DNA of 64,000 bases. It comes from Bradyrhizobium sp. AUGA SZCCT0176. GTDB lineage: Bacteria; Pseudomonadota; Alphaproteobacteria; Rhizobiales; Xanthobacteraceae. This document shows, one piece after another, positions 32,486-41,571 of this stretch. The notes below the pieces were generated by a model. It was not told the DNA's origin and made no database searches. It worked only from the letters and a program-made list of their open reading frames with translations. The translations under genes and the position numbers were made by a program. Position 1 is the first letter of the stretch. Each line of letters opens with the position of its first letter. The stretch is from contig NZ_JAFCMB010000014.1 of NCBI RefSeq assembly GCF_018130145.1, forward strand, positions 90,473 to 154,472. Direction: 5' to 3'.

Positions 32486-33004
32486 CTAGCGTTTGCCCGA
32501 AACTACCCGCTTGAACGCTCCGTTCGCCAGTTCAAAGTAATGCGGACCGTCCGGGCCCTGCTCGTTGATCATTCCGTTCAGGGCAACGAGACGGCTCTGC
32601 AACTGGAAATCGACCGGTTCGAAATTCTGGGGCACGTCGATCGCCCAACAGCAAACCGACCCTGGCAGAAAAATCACCTTTCCAGACTTCAGGTCCACCG
32701 CGGCGCCGAGCACGCAGCCGGTGCCACAGCCCCATGTGGTGAGAACGTAGTGGCCCGCGAAATTGGCCGGCTGGCTGGCCGCCTCCCTGAGCCGCGTCCG
32801 ATATTCCCGGTTCTCCGGTGGACGCAAATCGACCTTTGCCGCGCGGCCTCGAAACACCTCGCCCGCCGGGTAATCCTTGGGCTGTGGAACGGGCGCGTCG
32901 GATTGGGCGTGCGCATCTTTCGATACGGCAAGCGCGAGCATCAGGAAGGCGAATGCCAGAGCAGGACGACAGGTTTTGAACGTTGGATCGGCCTGTCGCA
33001 TCAT
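32486..33004 (-). CDS. Secreted hypothetical protein with conserved Cys motifs
   Basis: This 172-residue exported protein has a signal peptide ending near KDAHAQ (residue 34). The mature domain contains ANFAGHYVLTTWGCGTGCVL with two close cysteines, LKSGKVIFLPGSVCCWAIDV with two more, and a C-terminal YFELANGAFKRVV. The pattern is a recurrent uncharacterised secreted domain; the paired cysteines suggest disulphides. The second methionine is an alternative start. Confidence 0.7.
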   Translation of the reverse strand: MMRQADPTFKTCRPALAFAFLMLALAVSKDAHAQSDAPVPQPKDYPAGEVFRGRAAKVDLRPPENREYRTRLREAASQPANFAGHYVLTTWGCGTGCVLGAAVDLKSGKVIFLPGSVCCWAIDVPQNFEPVDFQLQSRLVALNGMINEQGPDGPHYFELANGAFKRVVSGKR

Positions 33005-33030
33005 GGATCGTGCAAATGGCGGGTCAAGAA

Positions 33031-33113
33031 GTAGGATGGGTTAGCGAAGCGTAACCCACCATCTTTCTTTTATTGGAACAATCGGTGGGTATCGCTTCCG
33101 CTCCACCCACCCG
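33031..33113. repeat. Palindromic repeat (GGTGGGTTACGC family), second copy
   Basis: GTAGGATGGGTTAGCGAAGC and TAACCCACCATC, then CGGTGGGTATCGC and CTCCACCCACCC, form nested inverted repeats. They are related to the element at 24234-24314. Confidence 0.6.
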
Positions 33114-33120
33114 ACGCACC

Positions 33121-35385
33121 TCACTCCGCCGCTTGCCGTGTCTCCGGCGCGTCGATCACTTCCAGCACCTTCGGCGGCGACATCGGCAGGGCGTAGAAGC
33201 GTTTGCCGAGCGCGTTGTAGATCGCATTCGCCACCGCGGCCATCACGGGGACCAGCGGCACTTCGCCGACGCCCTTGATGCCCTGCGGGTGCTTCGGGTT
33301 CGGCACCTCGACCATGATGCAGTCGATCATCGGCAGATCGGAGCAGACCGGCATGCGATAGTCGAGGAAGCCGGGATTATCGACCTTGCCCTCCTTCGTA
33401 TAGATGTATTCCTCGTTCAGCGCCCAGCCGATGCCTTGCGCGACGCCGCCCTGCAGCTGGCCCTCGACATAGCCGGGGTGGATGGCGCGGCCGACATCCT
33501 GCACGGCGGTGTAGCGGGTCACGCGCGCGATACCGAGATCGACGTCGACCTCGACGTCGCAGATATGCGTGCCGAAGCCGCCGTCCGCGCCCGTGGTGTT
33601 GAGCTGCACGCCGGCGCCGATCGGGCCGCCCATCGCGGGCGCCTTCTCGGCGAGATCTTTCAGCGTCAGCGGCGGGAACTGGCCGGCATTCGGGCTCACC
33701 GGATGCGCCGCGCCGTCTTCCCACTTCACGGCCTCGGGGTCGATTTCCCAGATTTTTGCGGCGCGTTCGCGCAAGGTCTTGATGATCTGCTCGGTCGACT
33801 GCGTCACCACGATCGAGGAGGCGAACAGCACGCGGCTGCCGCCGGTGAGGTTCGAGAAGCCGATGGTGGCAGTGTCGCCGATCAGGACCGAGACGCGGCG
33901 ATAGTCGATGCCGAGCAGTTCGGCGCAGATGTTGGCGATGCCGGCGCGCGAGCCGCCGATATCGGGATGTCCCGTGGTGACAACGACGTTGCCGTCCTCG
34001 GTGATGTTGACCTGCGCGGAGGATTCACCGCCGGCGTTGAACCAGAAGCCGGATGCGACGCCGCGTCCTTGAAGTTTTCCCAGCGGCGCCTTGTAATGAT
34101 CCGACGCCTTTGCCGCTTCCACCGTCTCGATGTAGCCGATGCGCTGGAAGGTCGGGCCGTGCGCGGCTTTGGTTCCTTCCTTGGCGGCGTTCTTCAGGCG
34201 GAAGTCGAGCGGGTCCATCTTCAGCGCCTCGGCGACCTCGTCGAGCACGCATTCCACCGCGTAAGCGCCGATCGGCGCGCCCGGCGCGCGATAGGCCGCC
34301 ACTTTCGAGCGGTTGGAGCAGACGTCATAGCCTTCCGACAGCAGGTTCGGGATGTCGTAGGGTGTGAAGCTGCAGCCGACGGCGCCGCGGATCGGCGAGC
34401 CCGGGAGGGCGCCGGCCTGCAGATAGAAGGTGCCGTGCGCGGCGACGATCTTGCCGTCCTTGGTGGCGCCGATCTTCACCGTGCTCTTTGAGCCTGACGT
34501 CGGCCCGGTCGCGCGCATCACTTCCTCGCGCGTCATCACCATCTTCACCGGGCGGCCGGACTTTTTCGCCAGCAGCGTCGCCAGCGGCTCGAGATAGACG
34601 ATGGTCTTGCCGCCAAAACCGCCGCCGATCTCGGCGGGGATGGCGCGGATGTCGCTTTGCGGGATGCCGGTGAGATGGGCCGTCATCGCGCGGACCATGA
34701 ACTGGCCCTGGCTGGAGCTCCAGATCGTGGTCTTGCCATCGGGCGCGACGCTGATCAGACAGGCATGCGGCTCGATATAGCCCTGATGCACCGGGCGCGT
34801 CGTGAAGCTGCGCTCGATGACGATTTCGGCCTTCTTGAAGCCTTCGGCGAGATCGCCCTTCTTGTGCTCGATCCGGCCGGCGATGTTGGAAGGCTTGCCT
34901 TCGAACTTGTTGAACTCGTGCAGGATCGGCGCGTCGGATTTGATCGCGTCCTCGATCTCGATCGCAAAGGGCAGCACTTCGTAGTCGACCTCGATCAGCT
35001 TGCAGGCTTCCGCCGCAATCGCTTCGGTGGTAGCGGCAACGGCCGCAATGGGGTGCCCGGGAAACAGCGCCTTTTCGCGCGCCATCACGTTGCGGCACAT
35101 CCAGCGCATGTCCTGGATGCCGAGCATGACCGCGCCCTTATCGATCGGGAAATCGACGATGTCGCGCGCCGTGACGACGGCTTTGACGCCGGGCAGCGCT
35201 TCGGCCTTCGCCGTGTTGATCGATTTGATGCGCGCATGCGCGTGCGGGCTGCGCAACACCTTGCCCCAGATCATGCCGGGCATGTTGGTGTCGGCGGCGA
35301 ACTGCGCGCGGCCGGTCACCTTGTCCATACCGTCTGGACGAATGGTGCGCTGGCCGATCCACTTGTTGTTGGTGACGACGGTCAT
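33121..35385 (-). CDS. Xanthine dehydrogenase family molybdopterin-binding subunit
   Basis: This 754-residue large subunit of a molybdenum hydroxylase carries the cofactor and the substrate site. Features: RPDGMDKVTGRAQFAAD at the N-terminus, EIGGGFGGKTIVYLEPLATL, the active-site loop KVAAYRAPGAPIGAYAVECV, and the catalytic-glutamate region IKGVGEVPLVPVMAAVANAI near the C-terminus. The loop lacks the AYxCSFR motif of form I CO dehydrogenase, so CO oxidation is unlikely. It is the last gene of a FAD, Fe-S, Mo operon. The substrate (an aldehyde, N-heterocycle or aromatic acyl-CoA) cannot be told from the motifs. Confidence 0.88.
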   Translation of the reverse strand: MTVVTNNKWIGQRTIRPDGMDKVTGRAQFAADTNMPGMIWGKVLRSPHAHARIKSINTAKAEALPGVKAVVTARDIVDFPIDKGAVMLGIQDMRWMCRNVMAREKALFPGHPIAAVAATTEAIAAEACKLIEVDYEVLPFAIEIEDAIKSDAPILHEFNKFEGKPSNIAGRIEHKKGDLAEGFKKAEIVIERSFTTRPVHQGYIEPHACLISVAPDGKTTIWSSSQGQFMVRAMTAHLTGIPQSDIRAIPAEIGGGFGGKTIVYLEPLATLLAKKSGRPVKMVMTREEVMRATGPTSGSKSTVKIGATKDGKIVAAHGTFYLQAGALPGSPIRGAVGCSFTPYDIPNLLSEGYDVCSNRSKVAAYRAPGAPIGAYAVECVLDEVAEALKMDPLDFRLKNAAKEGTKAAHGPTFQRIGYIETVEAAKASDHYKAPLGKLQGRGVASGFWFNAGGESSAQVNITEDGNVVVTTGHPDIGGSRAGIANICAELLGIDYRRVSVLIGDTATIGFSNLTGGSRVLFASSIVVTQSTEQIIKTLRERAAKIWEIDPEAVKWEDGAAHPVSPNAGQFPPLTLKDLAEKAPAMGGPIGAGVQLNTTGADGGFGTHICDVEVDVDLGIARVTRYTAVQDVGRAIHPGYVEGQLQGGVAQGIGWALNEEYIYTKEGKVDNPGFLDYRMPVCSDLPMIDCIMVEVPNPKHPQGIKGVGEVPLVPVMAAVANAIYNALGKRFYALPMSPPKVLEVIDAPETRQAAE

Positions 35386-35402
35386 GGTGCTGGCTCCGGC
35401 TG

Positions 35403-35879
35403 TTATTGGGCGCGCATTTCGGCCGCGGTGTCCATGACAGCGCGAACGATCTTGTCATAACCGGTGCACCGGCAGAGATTGCCGGCGAGCCAGAAGCGAA
35501 CCTCTTCCTCGCTCGGCTTCGGATTCCGCTTCAGCAGCGCGTCGGACGCCACCAGCATGCCCGAGGTGCAGATGCCGCACTGAAGCGCGGCCATTTCCAG
35601 GAACTTCTGCTGCAGCGGATGCAGCTTCTCGCCCTGGGCCATGCCTTCGATGGTGCGCAGCTCGTGGCCTTCGGATTCGACCGCGAGCATCAGGCAGGAA
35701 CAGATGAGGTTGTCGTCGACCGTGATGCTGCACGCGCCGCAGTCGCCGGAGGCGCAGCCTTCCTTGGAGCCGGTGAGCCCGAGCGGCCCGCGCAGCGCAT
35801 CGAGCATGGTGTCGTTGGGCTCGCAGAGGAACTCTGACGGTTCGCCGTTTATCGTGGTGGTGACGTGGACCTTGGCCAT
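35403..35879 (-). CDS. (2Fe-2S)-binding subunit of molybdenum hydroxylase
   Basis: This 158-residue electron-transfer subunit has both clusters of the family: the plant-ferredoxin-type one (C42, C47, C50, C62) and the second, alpha-helical one (C101, C104, C136, C138). The spacing is complete, so both clusters should form. It passes electrons from the molybdenum site to FAD. It lies between the FAD and Mo subunit genes with gaps of 5 and 17 nt. Confidence 0.93.
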   Translation of the reverse strand: MAKVHVTTTINGEPSEFLCEPNDTMLDALRGPLGLTGSKEGCASGDCGACSITVDDNLICSCLMLAVESEGHELRTIEGMAQGEKLHPLQQKFLEMAALQCGICTSGMLVASDALLKRNPKPSEEEVRFWLAGNLCRCTGYDKIVRAVMDTAAEMRAQ

Positions 35880-35884
35880 GAAGC

Positions 35885-36754
35885 TTAATTCCCTTTGGCG
35901 CGTTGGGCGGCAATCGCGGTCGTGCGCTTGAGCAGCACACCGGCCACTTTGGTGCGGTAAGCGATCGTGCCGCGCTTGTCGTCGATCGGACGGCAGGCGG
36001 CGGAACAGGCGGCGGCGGCGGCATTGAGCGCGGCTTCGTCGAGCGTGCTGCCGATCAGGGCTTTGGCGGCCGCTTCGACCAGCAGCACGGTCGGCGCCAC
36101 CGCTCCAAGGCCGACGCGGGCGGCGGTGCAGACGCAGTCCTTCAGCGTCAGGCTGACGCCGAGGCCGACCACGGCGATGTCCATTTCAGTGCGCGGGATC
36201 ATGCGCAAATACGCGTCGCTCGAGCCTTTGGGCCGCGGCGGCAGCGTGAAGCTGACGAGGATTTCGCCGGGCTTGAAATTGGTACGGCCGGGGCCCGCCG
36301 GCACCTGTTCCACCGGCAACTCACGGCGGCCATCCGGCCCTTGCACCGTGACGATCGCACCGGCCGCGACCATGGCCGGCACGCTGTCGCCGGCCGGCGA
36401 GCCGTTGCAGAGATTGCCGCCGGCGGAGGCCCGCCCCTGGACTTGCTTGGAGCCGATCAGGTTGACGGCCTCCAGCACGCCGGGCCAGACCTTGCCGAAA
36501 CTGACATGATCATGCAGCGCCATGCCGGAAACGGCGGCGCCGACGCGAAACCCGCCATCGGCGGTTTGCTCGATTTTGGTCATCTCGGCGATTTTCTTGA
36601 TGTCGACGATCAGGCCCGGTTTCACGACGCCGGCGCGCATCTGCACCAGAAGATCGGTACCGCCGGCCAGGATGCGCCCCGCACTTCCGGCCGCGGCGAA
36701 CGCCTTGATCGCTTCATCAAGCGAATTGGGCGCCAAATATCGGAGTTCCGTCAT
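35885..36754 (-). CDS. FAD-binding subunit of molybdenum hydroxylase
   Basis: This 289-residue subunit has the FAD-binding AAAGSAGRILAGGTDLLVQM motif near residue 20 and the second loop ASAGGNLCNGSPAGDSVPAM near 110. The C-terminal domain is the CO-dehydrogenase flavoprotein type. It takes electrons from the Fe-S subunit to an outside acceptor. It is the first gene of the operon, starting at the ATG at 36754. No maturation gene (for example CoxI- or XdhC-like) is nearby. Confidence 0.92.
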   Translation of the reverse strand: MTELRYLAPNSLDEAIKAFAAAGSAGRILAGGTDLLVQMRAGVVKPGLIVDIKKIAEMTKIEQTADGGFRVGAAVSGMALHDHVSFGKVWPGVLEAVNLIGSKQVQGRASAGGNLCNGSPAGDSVPAMVAAGAIVTVQGPDGRRELPVEQVPAGPGRTNFKPGEILVSFTLPPRPKGSSDAYLRMIPRTEMDIAVVGLGVSLTLKDCVCTAARVGLGAVAPTVLLVEAAAKALIGSTLDEAALNAAAAACSAACRPIDDKRGTIAYRTKVAGVLLKRTTAIAAQRAKGN

Positions 36755-36988
36755 GGTTGTCCGTCATCTCCCATTTTCTGCCCGCCCCATTTGGACGTCG
36801 GCCTATGTGGCCGGCAGTTGCGGTAGCCTACACGGGCGATGCGGGTTGGAACAGCCTCCGGGCTGCGGTTCTGGCGGCAGGCTCCTATGCAGGAAGCGGG
36901 CTTGTTCTCACATCGTCGGAAGCACGGATATCCTTGACGCCAGCGCCCGCCACGTGGCCTCGTCTACCAGCCGCATGGGCACTTGCCT
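36755..36988. other. Intergenic region upstream of the molybdenum hydroxylase operon
   Basis: About 230 nt containing the operon promoter, presumably. Short open frames are present without a ribosome-binding site. I see no recognisable operator. Confidence 0.45.
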
Positions 36989-37155
36989 TCACCCTCCCCT
37001 GGAGGGGGAGGGTCGACGCTCATGAAATGAGCGGCGGGGTGGGGTGACGGTCTATCCTCTCGACAAGTGTTCCAGTTGAGAGACTGTCATCCCACCCCGT
37101 CTCACATTTCGCTACGCTCAATGTGAGCCGACCCTCCCCCTCCAGGGGAGGGTGA
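36989..37155. repeat. Long palindromic repeat (CACCCTCCCC...GGGGAGGGTG)
   Basis: Arms at 36989-37014 and 37130-37155 are near-perfect complements (TCACCCTCCCCTGGAGGGGG at the left end). The middle holds smaller stems, including CTCACATT/AATGTGAG around CGCTACGCTC. It stops about 34 nt before the transglycosylase start. Confidence 0.85.
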
Positions 37156-37188
37156 ACATCACCTTCTCGCCGTTTGCTCGGAAACTGC

Positions 37189-38592
37189 ATGCGAAATTTT
37201 TCGACGACCCATTTCCTTCCTGGCGCAGTCCTGCTGGCGATCCTCTCCGGGCCGCAGCAGGCGTTGTCCCAACCGGCCCCGGCTCCCGTGCGCCCCGCTC
37301 CCGCCAGGCCCGCGGCTGCGCCTCAGCCCAGGCCGGCCGCGGTGCCCAGGCCCGCTGCGGTGCCGGGCCAACAGCCCGCCGCGCGACCCGTCGCCGCGGC
37401 CCCGCGCGGCGGTGCGGCGTGCCACAACGGCATGAGTTTCGATCGCTTCCTCACCGACCTCAAGCAGCAGGCGGTGGCGGAAGGCGTCTCGCAGCGCGCG
37501 ATGGCGGAAGCCGCCCCCTACCTCGTCTACGACCAGAGCATCGTCAACCGCGACCGCGGCCAGCGCGTGTTCGGCCAGGTGTTCACCGAGTTTTCGCGGA
37601 ATAGAGCATCCGAAGGTGCTGCAAAAAATGCGCAGGCGCGAATCCGGATGCATCAGGCAGCGTTCAATCGCGCCGAGAAGGAATACGGCGTGCCGCCGGC
37701 CGTGATCGCCGCGTTCTGGGGGCTGGAGAGCAGTTTTGGCGCCGAGCTCGGCAAGCTGCATACGCTGCCGTCGCTGGTGTCGCTGGCGTATGACTGCCGC
37801 CGCTCGGAGATGTTCCAGAAGGAGACCATCGCCGCGCTCAAGATCGTCGATCGCGGCGATCTCACGGCAAGCGAGATGATCGGATCGTGGGCCGGCGAAC
37901 TCGGCCAGACGCAATTTTTGCCGACGCATTATTTCAACTACGCGGTCGATTACGACGGCGACGGGCATCGCAATCTCCTGAGCAGCGCGCCCGACGTGAT
38001 CGGCTCGACCGCAAACTACATCGCCAACGGATTGAAGTGGCGGCGCGGCGAGCCGTGGCTGGAGGAAGTGCGCGCGCCGCAGAATCTGCCGTGGGACCAG
38101 GCGGACCTGACCATCAAACTGCCGCGCTCGAAATGGGCGCAGCTCGGCGTCACTTTTGCCGACGGCAAGCCATTGCCGAACGACGATTTGCCGGCGTCGA
38201 TGCTTTTGCCGATGGGCCGCACCGGTCCCGCGTTCCTGGCCTACGCCAATTTCGCGGCCTACACCGAATGGAACAACTCGCTGATCTATTCGACCACCGC
38301 CGGCTATCTCGCGGCCCGTATCGCGGGCGCCGCGCCGATGCGCCAGCCCAGCGCACCGGTGGCGCAACTGCCGCTCAACGAGCTCAAGGAATTGCAGCAA
38401 CTTTTGGTGCGCGCCGGTTTCAACGTCGGCAAGGTCGACGGCATCATGGGACAGCTCAGCCGCACCGCGGTGAAGACGATGCAGATCAAATACGGCCTGC
38501 CGGCGGATTCCTGGCCTACGGCCGAATTGCTGGCGCGCATGCGCGGGCCGCGCGCCGAGCCGGCGGCGGCGGTGATGCCGCAGGCAAGGTGA
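37189..38592 (+). CDS. MltB-type lytic murein transglycosylase
   Basis: This 467-residue periplasmic enzyme cleaves peptidoglycan to 1,6-anhydro products. It has a signal peptide (MRNFSTTHFLPGAVLLAILS), then a Pro/Ala-rich linker (about 27-75). The MltB catalytic domain contains FWGLESSFGAELG with the catalytic glutamate, AGELGQTQFLPTHYFNYAVD and DYDGDGHRNLLSSAPDVIGS. A C-terminal peptidoglycan-binding domain (LQQLLVRAGFNVGKVDGIMG) follows. The ATG at 37189 is chosen because the signal peptide follows directly. It stands alone between repeats. Confidence 0.9.
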   Translation: MRNFSTTHFLPGAVLLAILSGPQQALSQPAPAPVRPAPARPAAAPQPRPAAVPRPAAVPGQQPAARPVAAAPRGGAACHNGMSFDRFLTDLKQQAVAEGVSQRAMAEAAPYLVYDQSIVNRDRGQRVFGQVFTEFSRNRASEGAAKNAQARIRMHQAAFNRAEKEYGVPPAVIAAFWGLESSFGAELGKLHTLPSLVSLAYDCRRSEMFQKETIAALKIVDRGDLTASEMIGSWAGELGQTQFLPTHYFNYAVDYDGDGHRNLLSSAPDVIGSTANYIANGLKWRRGEPWLEEVRAPQNLPWDQADLTIKLPRSKWAQLGVTFADGKPLPNDDLPASMLLPMGRTGPAFLAYANFAAYTEWNNSLIYSTTAGYLAARIAGAAPMRQPSAPVAQLPLNELKELQQLLVRAGFNVGKVDGIMGQLSRTAVKTMQIKYGLPADSWPTAELLARMRGPRAEPAAAVMPQAR

Positions 38593-38611
38593 GGCAAGCT
38601 CCGCTCTCTGT

Positions 38612-38775
38612 GCTCCCTCGCCCCGCTCTTGCGGGGTCGAGACGAGCGAAGCTCGCTCTTAGAGGGTCGGGGTGAGGGGCTTTCACCGCGAGTTCGACGT
38701 TGCGGATAGACCTGTACCCCCTCACCCGGATCGCAAGAGCGATCCGACCTCTCCCCGCAAGCGGGGCGAGGTAAG
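38612..38775. repeat. Palindromic repeat (CTCGCCCCGCTCTTGCGGGG family), copy 1
   Basis: Arms CCTCGCCCCGCTCTTGCGGG and CCCCGCAAGCGGGGCGAGG enclose GGGGTGAGGGG/CCCCTCACCC and a GGATCGC-AAGAGC-GATCC stem. Compared with the copy at 41572-41714 it carries a 24-nt extra module after GCGGGG. It occupies most of the 308 nt between the transglycosylase and DUF1993 genes. Confidence 0.85.
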
Positions 38776-38900
38776 CAAGCGCCGGAAATATTTGACTACA
38801 CTTCACGCCTTCCGAGCGTTGCAATCTCCTCTCCCCGGCCCCACCTGCAGCACGCAGTCTCTGCATGCCATAAAATTCCACACAACGAAAAGAGCATCAT

Positions 38901-39404
38901 ATGTCTTTCTACGACGCCACCGTTCCGGCCTATCTGCAAATTCTCAACAGCCTCTCCGGCTTGCTCACCAAAGCAGAAGCGCATTGCGAGGCGAAGAAGA
39001 TCCAGCCCGACGTGCTGCTCGCCTCGCGGCTTTTTCCGGACATGCTGCCGCTCTCGAAGCAGATTCAGCTCGCCACCGATTTTGCGGTCAGGGGCTGCGC
39101 CCGCGTCACCCACAGCGAAGTGCCGTCGACACCCGATACCGAAAAGACCTTTGAGGAATTGCGCCAGCGGCTCGCCAAGACCGTTGACTACGTCAAGTCG
39201 TTCAAGCCCGAGCAGTTCGAGGGCGCCGACACCAAAGACGTCACCTTTCCGATGGGGCCGGACAAGACCATGACGCTGAAGGGCCAGCAATTCATCTCGA
39301 ACTTCTCGCTGCCCCAATTCTACTTCCATGCCGCCATTGCCCACGGCATCCTGCGCCATAATGGCGTCGAGGTCGGCAAGCGCGATTACATGGGCGCGAA
39401 GTGA
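38901..39404 (+). CDS. DUF1993 family protein
   Basis: This is a 167-residue DUF1993 protein (MSFYDATVPAYLQILNSLSG, LASRLFPDMLPLSKQIQLAT, FSLPQFYFHAAIAHGILRHN). The family is predicted to have a DinB-like four-helix fold; no activity is established. A conserved histidine pair in the last helix and one in RVTHSEVPS could bind metal. It lies between two repeats and before the SDR gene on the same strand. Confidence 0.88.
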   Translation: MSFYDATVPAYLQILNSLSGLLTKAEAHCEAKKIQPDVLLASRLFPDMLPLSKQIQLATDFAVRGCARVTHSEVPSTPDTEKTFEELRQRLAKTVDYVKSFKPEQFEGADTKDVTFPMGPDKTMTLKGQQFISNFSLPQFYFHAAIAHGILRHNGVEVGKRDYMGAK

Positions 39405-39501
39405 TCTGTCTCGCCTTGCAAGACCGGACGCCTTAGCGTCACAGGCTACGCCGTGCTAGTGCTCCCTTCAGCAAGAACAAAATGCTGAAGGGAGACCGCT
39501 C

Positions 39502-40362
39502 ATGTCCACCACCACGCAAGCACCAAAGCAACTCGATCCCGCCGCTTCGCTTCACGCCGAAACGCTCGGGCTCGCGAAAGGTCGCGGCCGGCTGGAAGGC
39601 CGCCGCATCATCGTGGTCGGGGCCGGCCAGCGCAACATCGTCGACGAGGAGCCGCCGATCGGCAATGGCCGCGCGATGTCGGTATTGTTCGCGCGCGAGG
39701 GCGCGCATGTCGCCTGCATCGACATCAACAAGGAGGCCGCCGACGACACGGTCAAGCAAATCACCAGCGAAGGTGGCAAGGCCTTTACCGACGTCGTCGA
39801 CGTCTCCGACGCATCAGCGATTGGGCCGGCGATCGCGCGTTGCGCGAAGCAACTCGGCGGTCTCGACGGGTTGGCGCTGAATGTCGGCATTTCCTGCGGG
39901 CTGTCGCTGCCCAAAATGACGGCGGAAGCCTGGGACCAGGATTATGCCGTCAACGTGCGCAGCCACATGCTGTTCGCGCAAGCCGCGCTCGAAGTGATGG
40001 CGCCGGGCGGCGCGATCACGCTGACCTCGTCGATGGCGAGCCAGCGCGCCAATGGCCGCAACCCGGCCTATGAATCCTCCAAGGCCGCCCAGATCGCGCT
40101 CGGCCGCGCCATCGCGCGGGCCGGCGAGGAAAAGGGCATTCGCTGCAATGTGATCGCGCCGGGCTTCATCGATTCCCCGATGGGCCGCGATGCCAGCCGC
40201 AGGCGTGCCGACCGCGCGCTGACGGTGCCGTTCGGCCGCCAGGGCACCGGCTGGGAGGTGGCCTATGCTGCGCTGTTCCTGATTTCGAATGAATCATCCT
40301 ACGTCAACGCCCACACCCTGTTCCTCGACGCCGGTCATATGGCCGGGATTGTGCGGGCCTAG
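39502..40362 (+). CDS. SDR family oxidoreductase
   Basis: This 286-residue short-chain dehydrogenase has an unusual first loop: IIVVGAGQRNIVDEEPPIGN in place of a short TGxxxGIG, with an eight-residue insertion. Other elements are CIDINKEA (acidic residue for NAD), LNVGI for NAG, TSSMASQ for the serine, Y190-x3-K194 in YESSK, and APGFIDSPM. It probably uses NAD(H), judged from the aspartate after strand two. It is followed about 100 nt later by an old-yellow-enzyme reductase. The substrate is unknown. Confidence 0.87.
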   Translation: MSTTTQAPKQLDPAASLHAETLGLAKGRGRLEGRRIIVVGAGQRNIVDEEPPIGNGRAMSVLFAREGAHVACIDINKEAADDTVKQITSEGGKAFTDVVDVSDASAIGPAIARCAKQLGGLDGLALNVGISCGLSLPKMTAEAWDQDYAVNVRSHMLFAQAALEVMAPGGAITLTSSMASQRANGRNPAYESSKAAQIALGRAIARAGEEKGIRCNVIAPGFIDSPMGRDASRRRADRALTVPFGRQGTGWEVAYAALFLISNESSYVNAHTLFLDAGHMAGIVRA

Positions 40363-40460
40363 CCTGCACCGGCCGAATGGCTTCCGAGTACCTTTGGGCA
40401 TTGCGCAATCCGCCGTAATGCCCAACTCTTCCCCATCATCCACCTTTCGGAAATCCCTTC

Positions 40461-41561
40461 ATGAGCCAGACCAAACTTTTTGAGCCCTACAAGCTTGGCG
40501 GAATCACGCTGCCGAACCGCCTTGTCATGGCGCCCCTGACCCGCAACCGCGCGGTGCCTGGCAGCTTTGTGCCGAGCGAGCTTGCCATCGACTATTACGG
40601 CCAGCGCGCTTCCGCGGGATTGCTGATCACCGAGGCCAGCCAGATCTCGCAGCAGGGCCAGGGTTATCAGGACACACCCGGTATCTATTCGAAGGAGCAG
40701 GTCGCGGGCTGGCGCAAGGTCACCGACCGCGTGCATGAAAACGGCGGACGCATCTTCATCCAGATCTGGCATGTCGGCCGCATCTCGCATGATTCATTGC
40801 AGCCCGGCGGCGGCAAGCCGGTGGCTCCATCCGCGATCCGCGCCAAGGGCAAGACTTTCGTCAACGGCACCTTCACCGACATCTCCGAGCCGCGCGAGCT
40901 CGAGCTGTCGGAAATTCCAGGGATCATCGAAGACTTCAAGCGCAGCACCGAGAATGCGCTCGCCGCCGGTTTCGACGGCATCGAGATCCACGGCGCCAAC
41001 GGCTATCTGCTCGACCAGTTCGCCAAGGACGGCACCAACAAGCGTACCGATGCCTATGGTGGTGCAATCGAGAACCGCGCCAAATTGATGCTGGAAGTAT
41101 CGAAGGCGGTAGCCGCGGTCGCCGGCCCGGAGCGCACCGGCATCCGCATTTCGCCGGTGACGCCGGCCAATGATGTGTCAGATTCAAATCCGCAGCCGCT
41201 GTTCGATCACATCGTGGATGGGCTCAACGCGCTGAAGCTGACCTACATCCACGTCGTCGAGGGCGCGACCGGCGGTCCGCGCGATCACGCGCCGTTCGAC
41301 TACGGTTCGTTGCGCAAGCGCTTCAAGCAGGCCTATATCGCCAACAACGGCTACGATTTCGATCTGGCGACCAAGCAACTCGATGCCAACGCGGCCGACC
41401 TGATCGCATTTGGAAAACCGTTCATCTCCAACCCCGACCTGGTCGAGCGGCTGAAGAAGGGTGCACCGCTCAACGCGTTCGACAAGGCGACGTTCTATGG
41501 CGGCGGCGCCAAGGGGTATACGGATTATCCGACGCTCGGCGCGAAGCAGGCGGCGGAGTAG
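40461..41561 (+). CDS. Old yellow enzyme family alkene reductase
   Basis: This 366-residue FMN enzyme reduces activated C=C bonds (enones, nitroesters, maleimides) with NAD(P)H. Features: LFEPYKLGGITLPNRLVMAP and LTRNRA at the N-terminus, IQIWHVGRISH for the flavin, GIEIHGANGYLLDQF with the H-x2-N substrate motif, and the C-terminal FGKPFISNPDLVERL phosphate-binding region. Length and motifs match NemA-like enzymes. It may act with the SDR upstream, but the spacing (98 nt) does not prove an operon. Confidence 0.92.
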   Translation: MSQTKLFEPYKLGGITLPNRLVMAPLTRNRAVPGSFVPSELAIDYYGQRASAGLLITEASQISQQGQGYQDTPGIYSKEQVAGWRKVTDRVHENGGRIFIQIWHVGRISHDSLQPGGGKPVAPSAIRAKGKTFVNGTFTDISEPRELELSEIPGIIEDFKRSTENALAAGFDGIEIHGANGYLLDQFAKDGTNKRTDAYGGAIENRAKLMLEVSKAVAAVAGPERTGIRISPVTPANDVSDSNPQPLFDHIVDGLNALKLTYIHVVEGATGGPRDHAPFDYGSLRKRFKQAYIANNGYDFDLATKQLDANAADLIAFGKPFISNPDLVERLKKGAPLNAFDKATFYGGGAKGYTDYPTLGAKQAAE

Positions 41562-41571
41562 AAATTCGGTG

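Noticed and set aside
36757..37047. 96-codon frame upstream of the transglycosylase
   Set aside because: It has no ribosome-binding site and runs into a palindromic repeat; no domain is visible.
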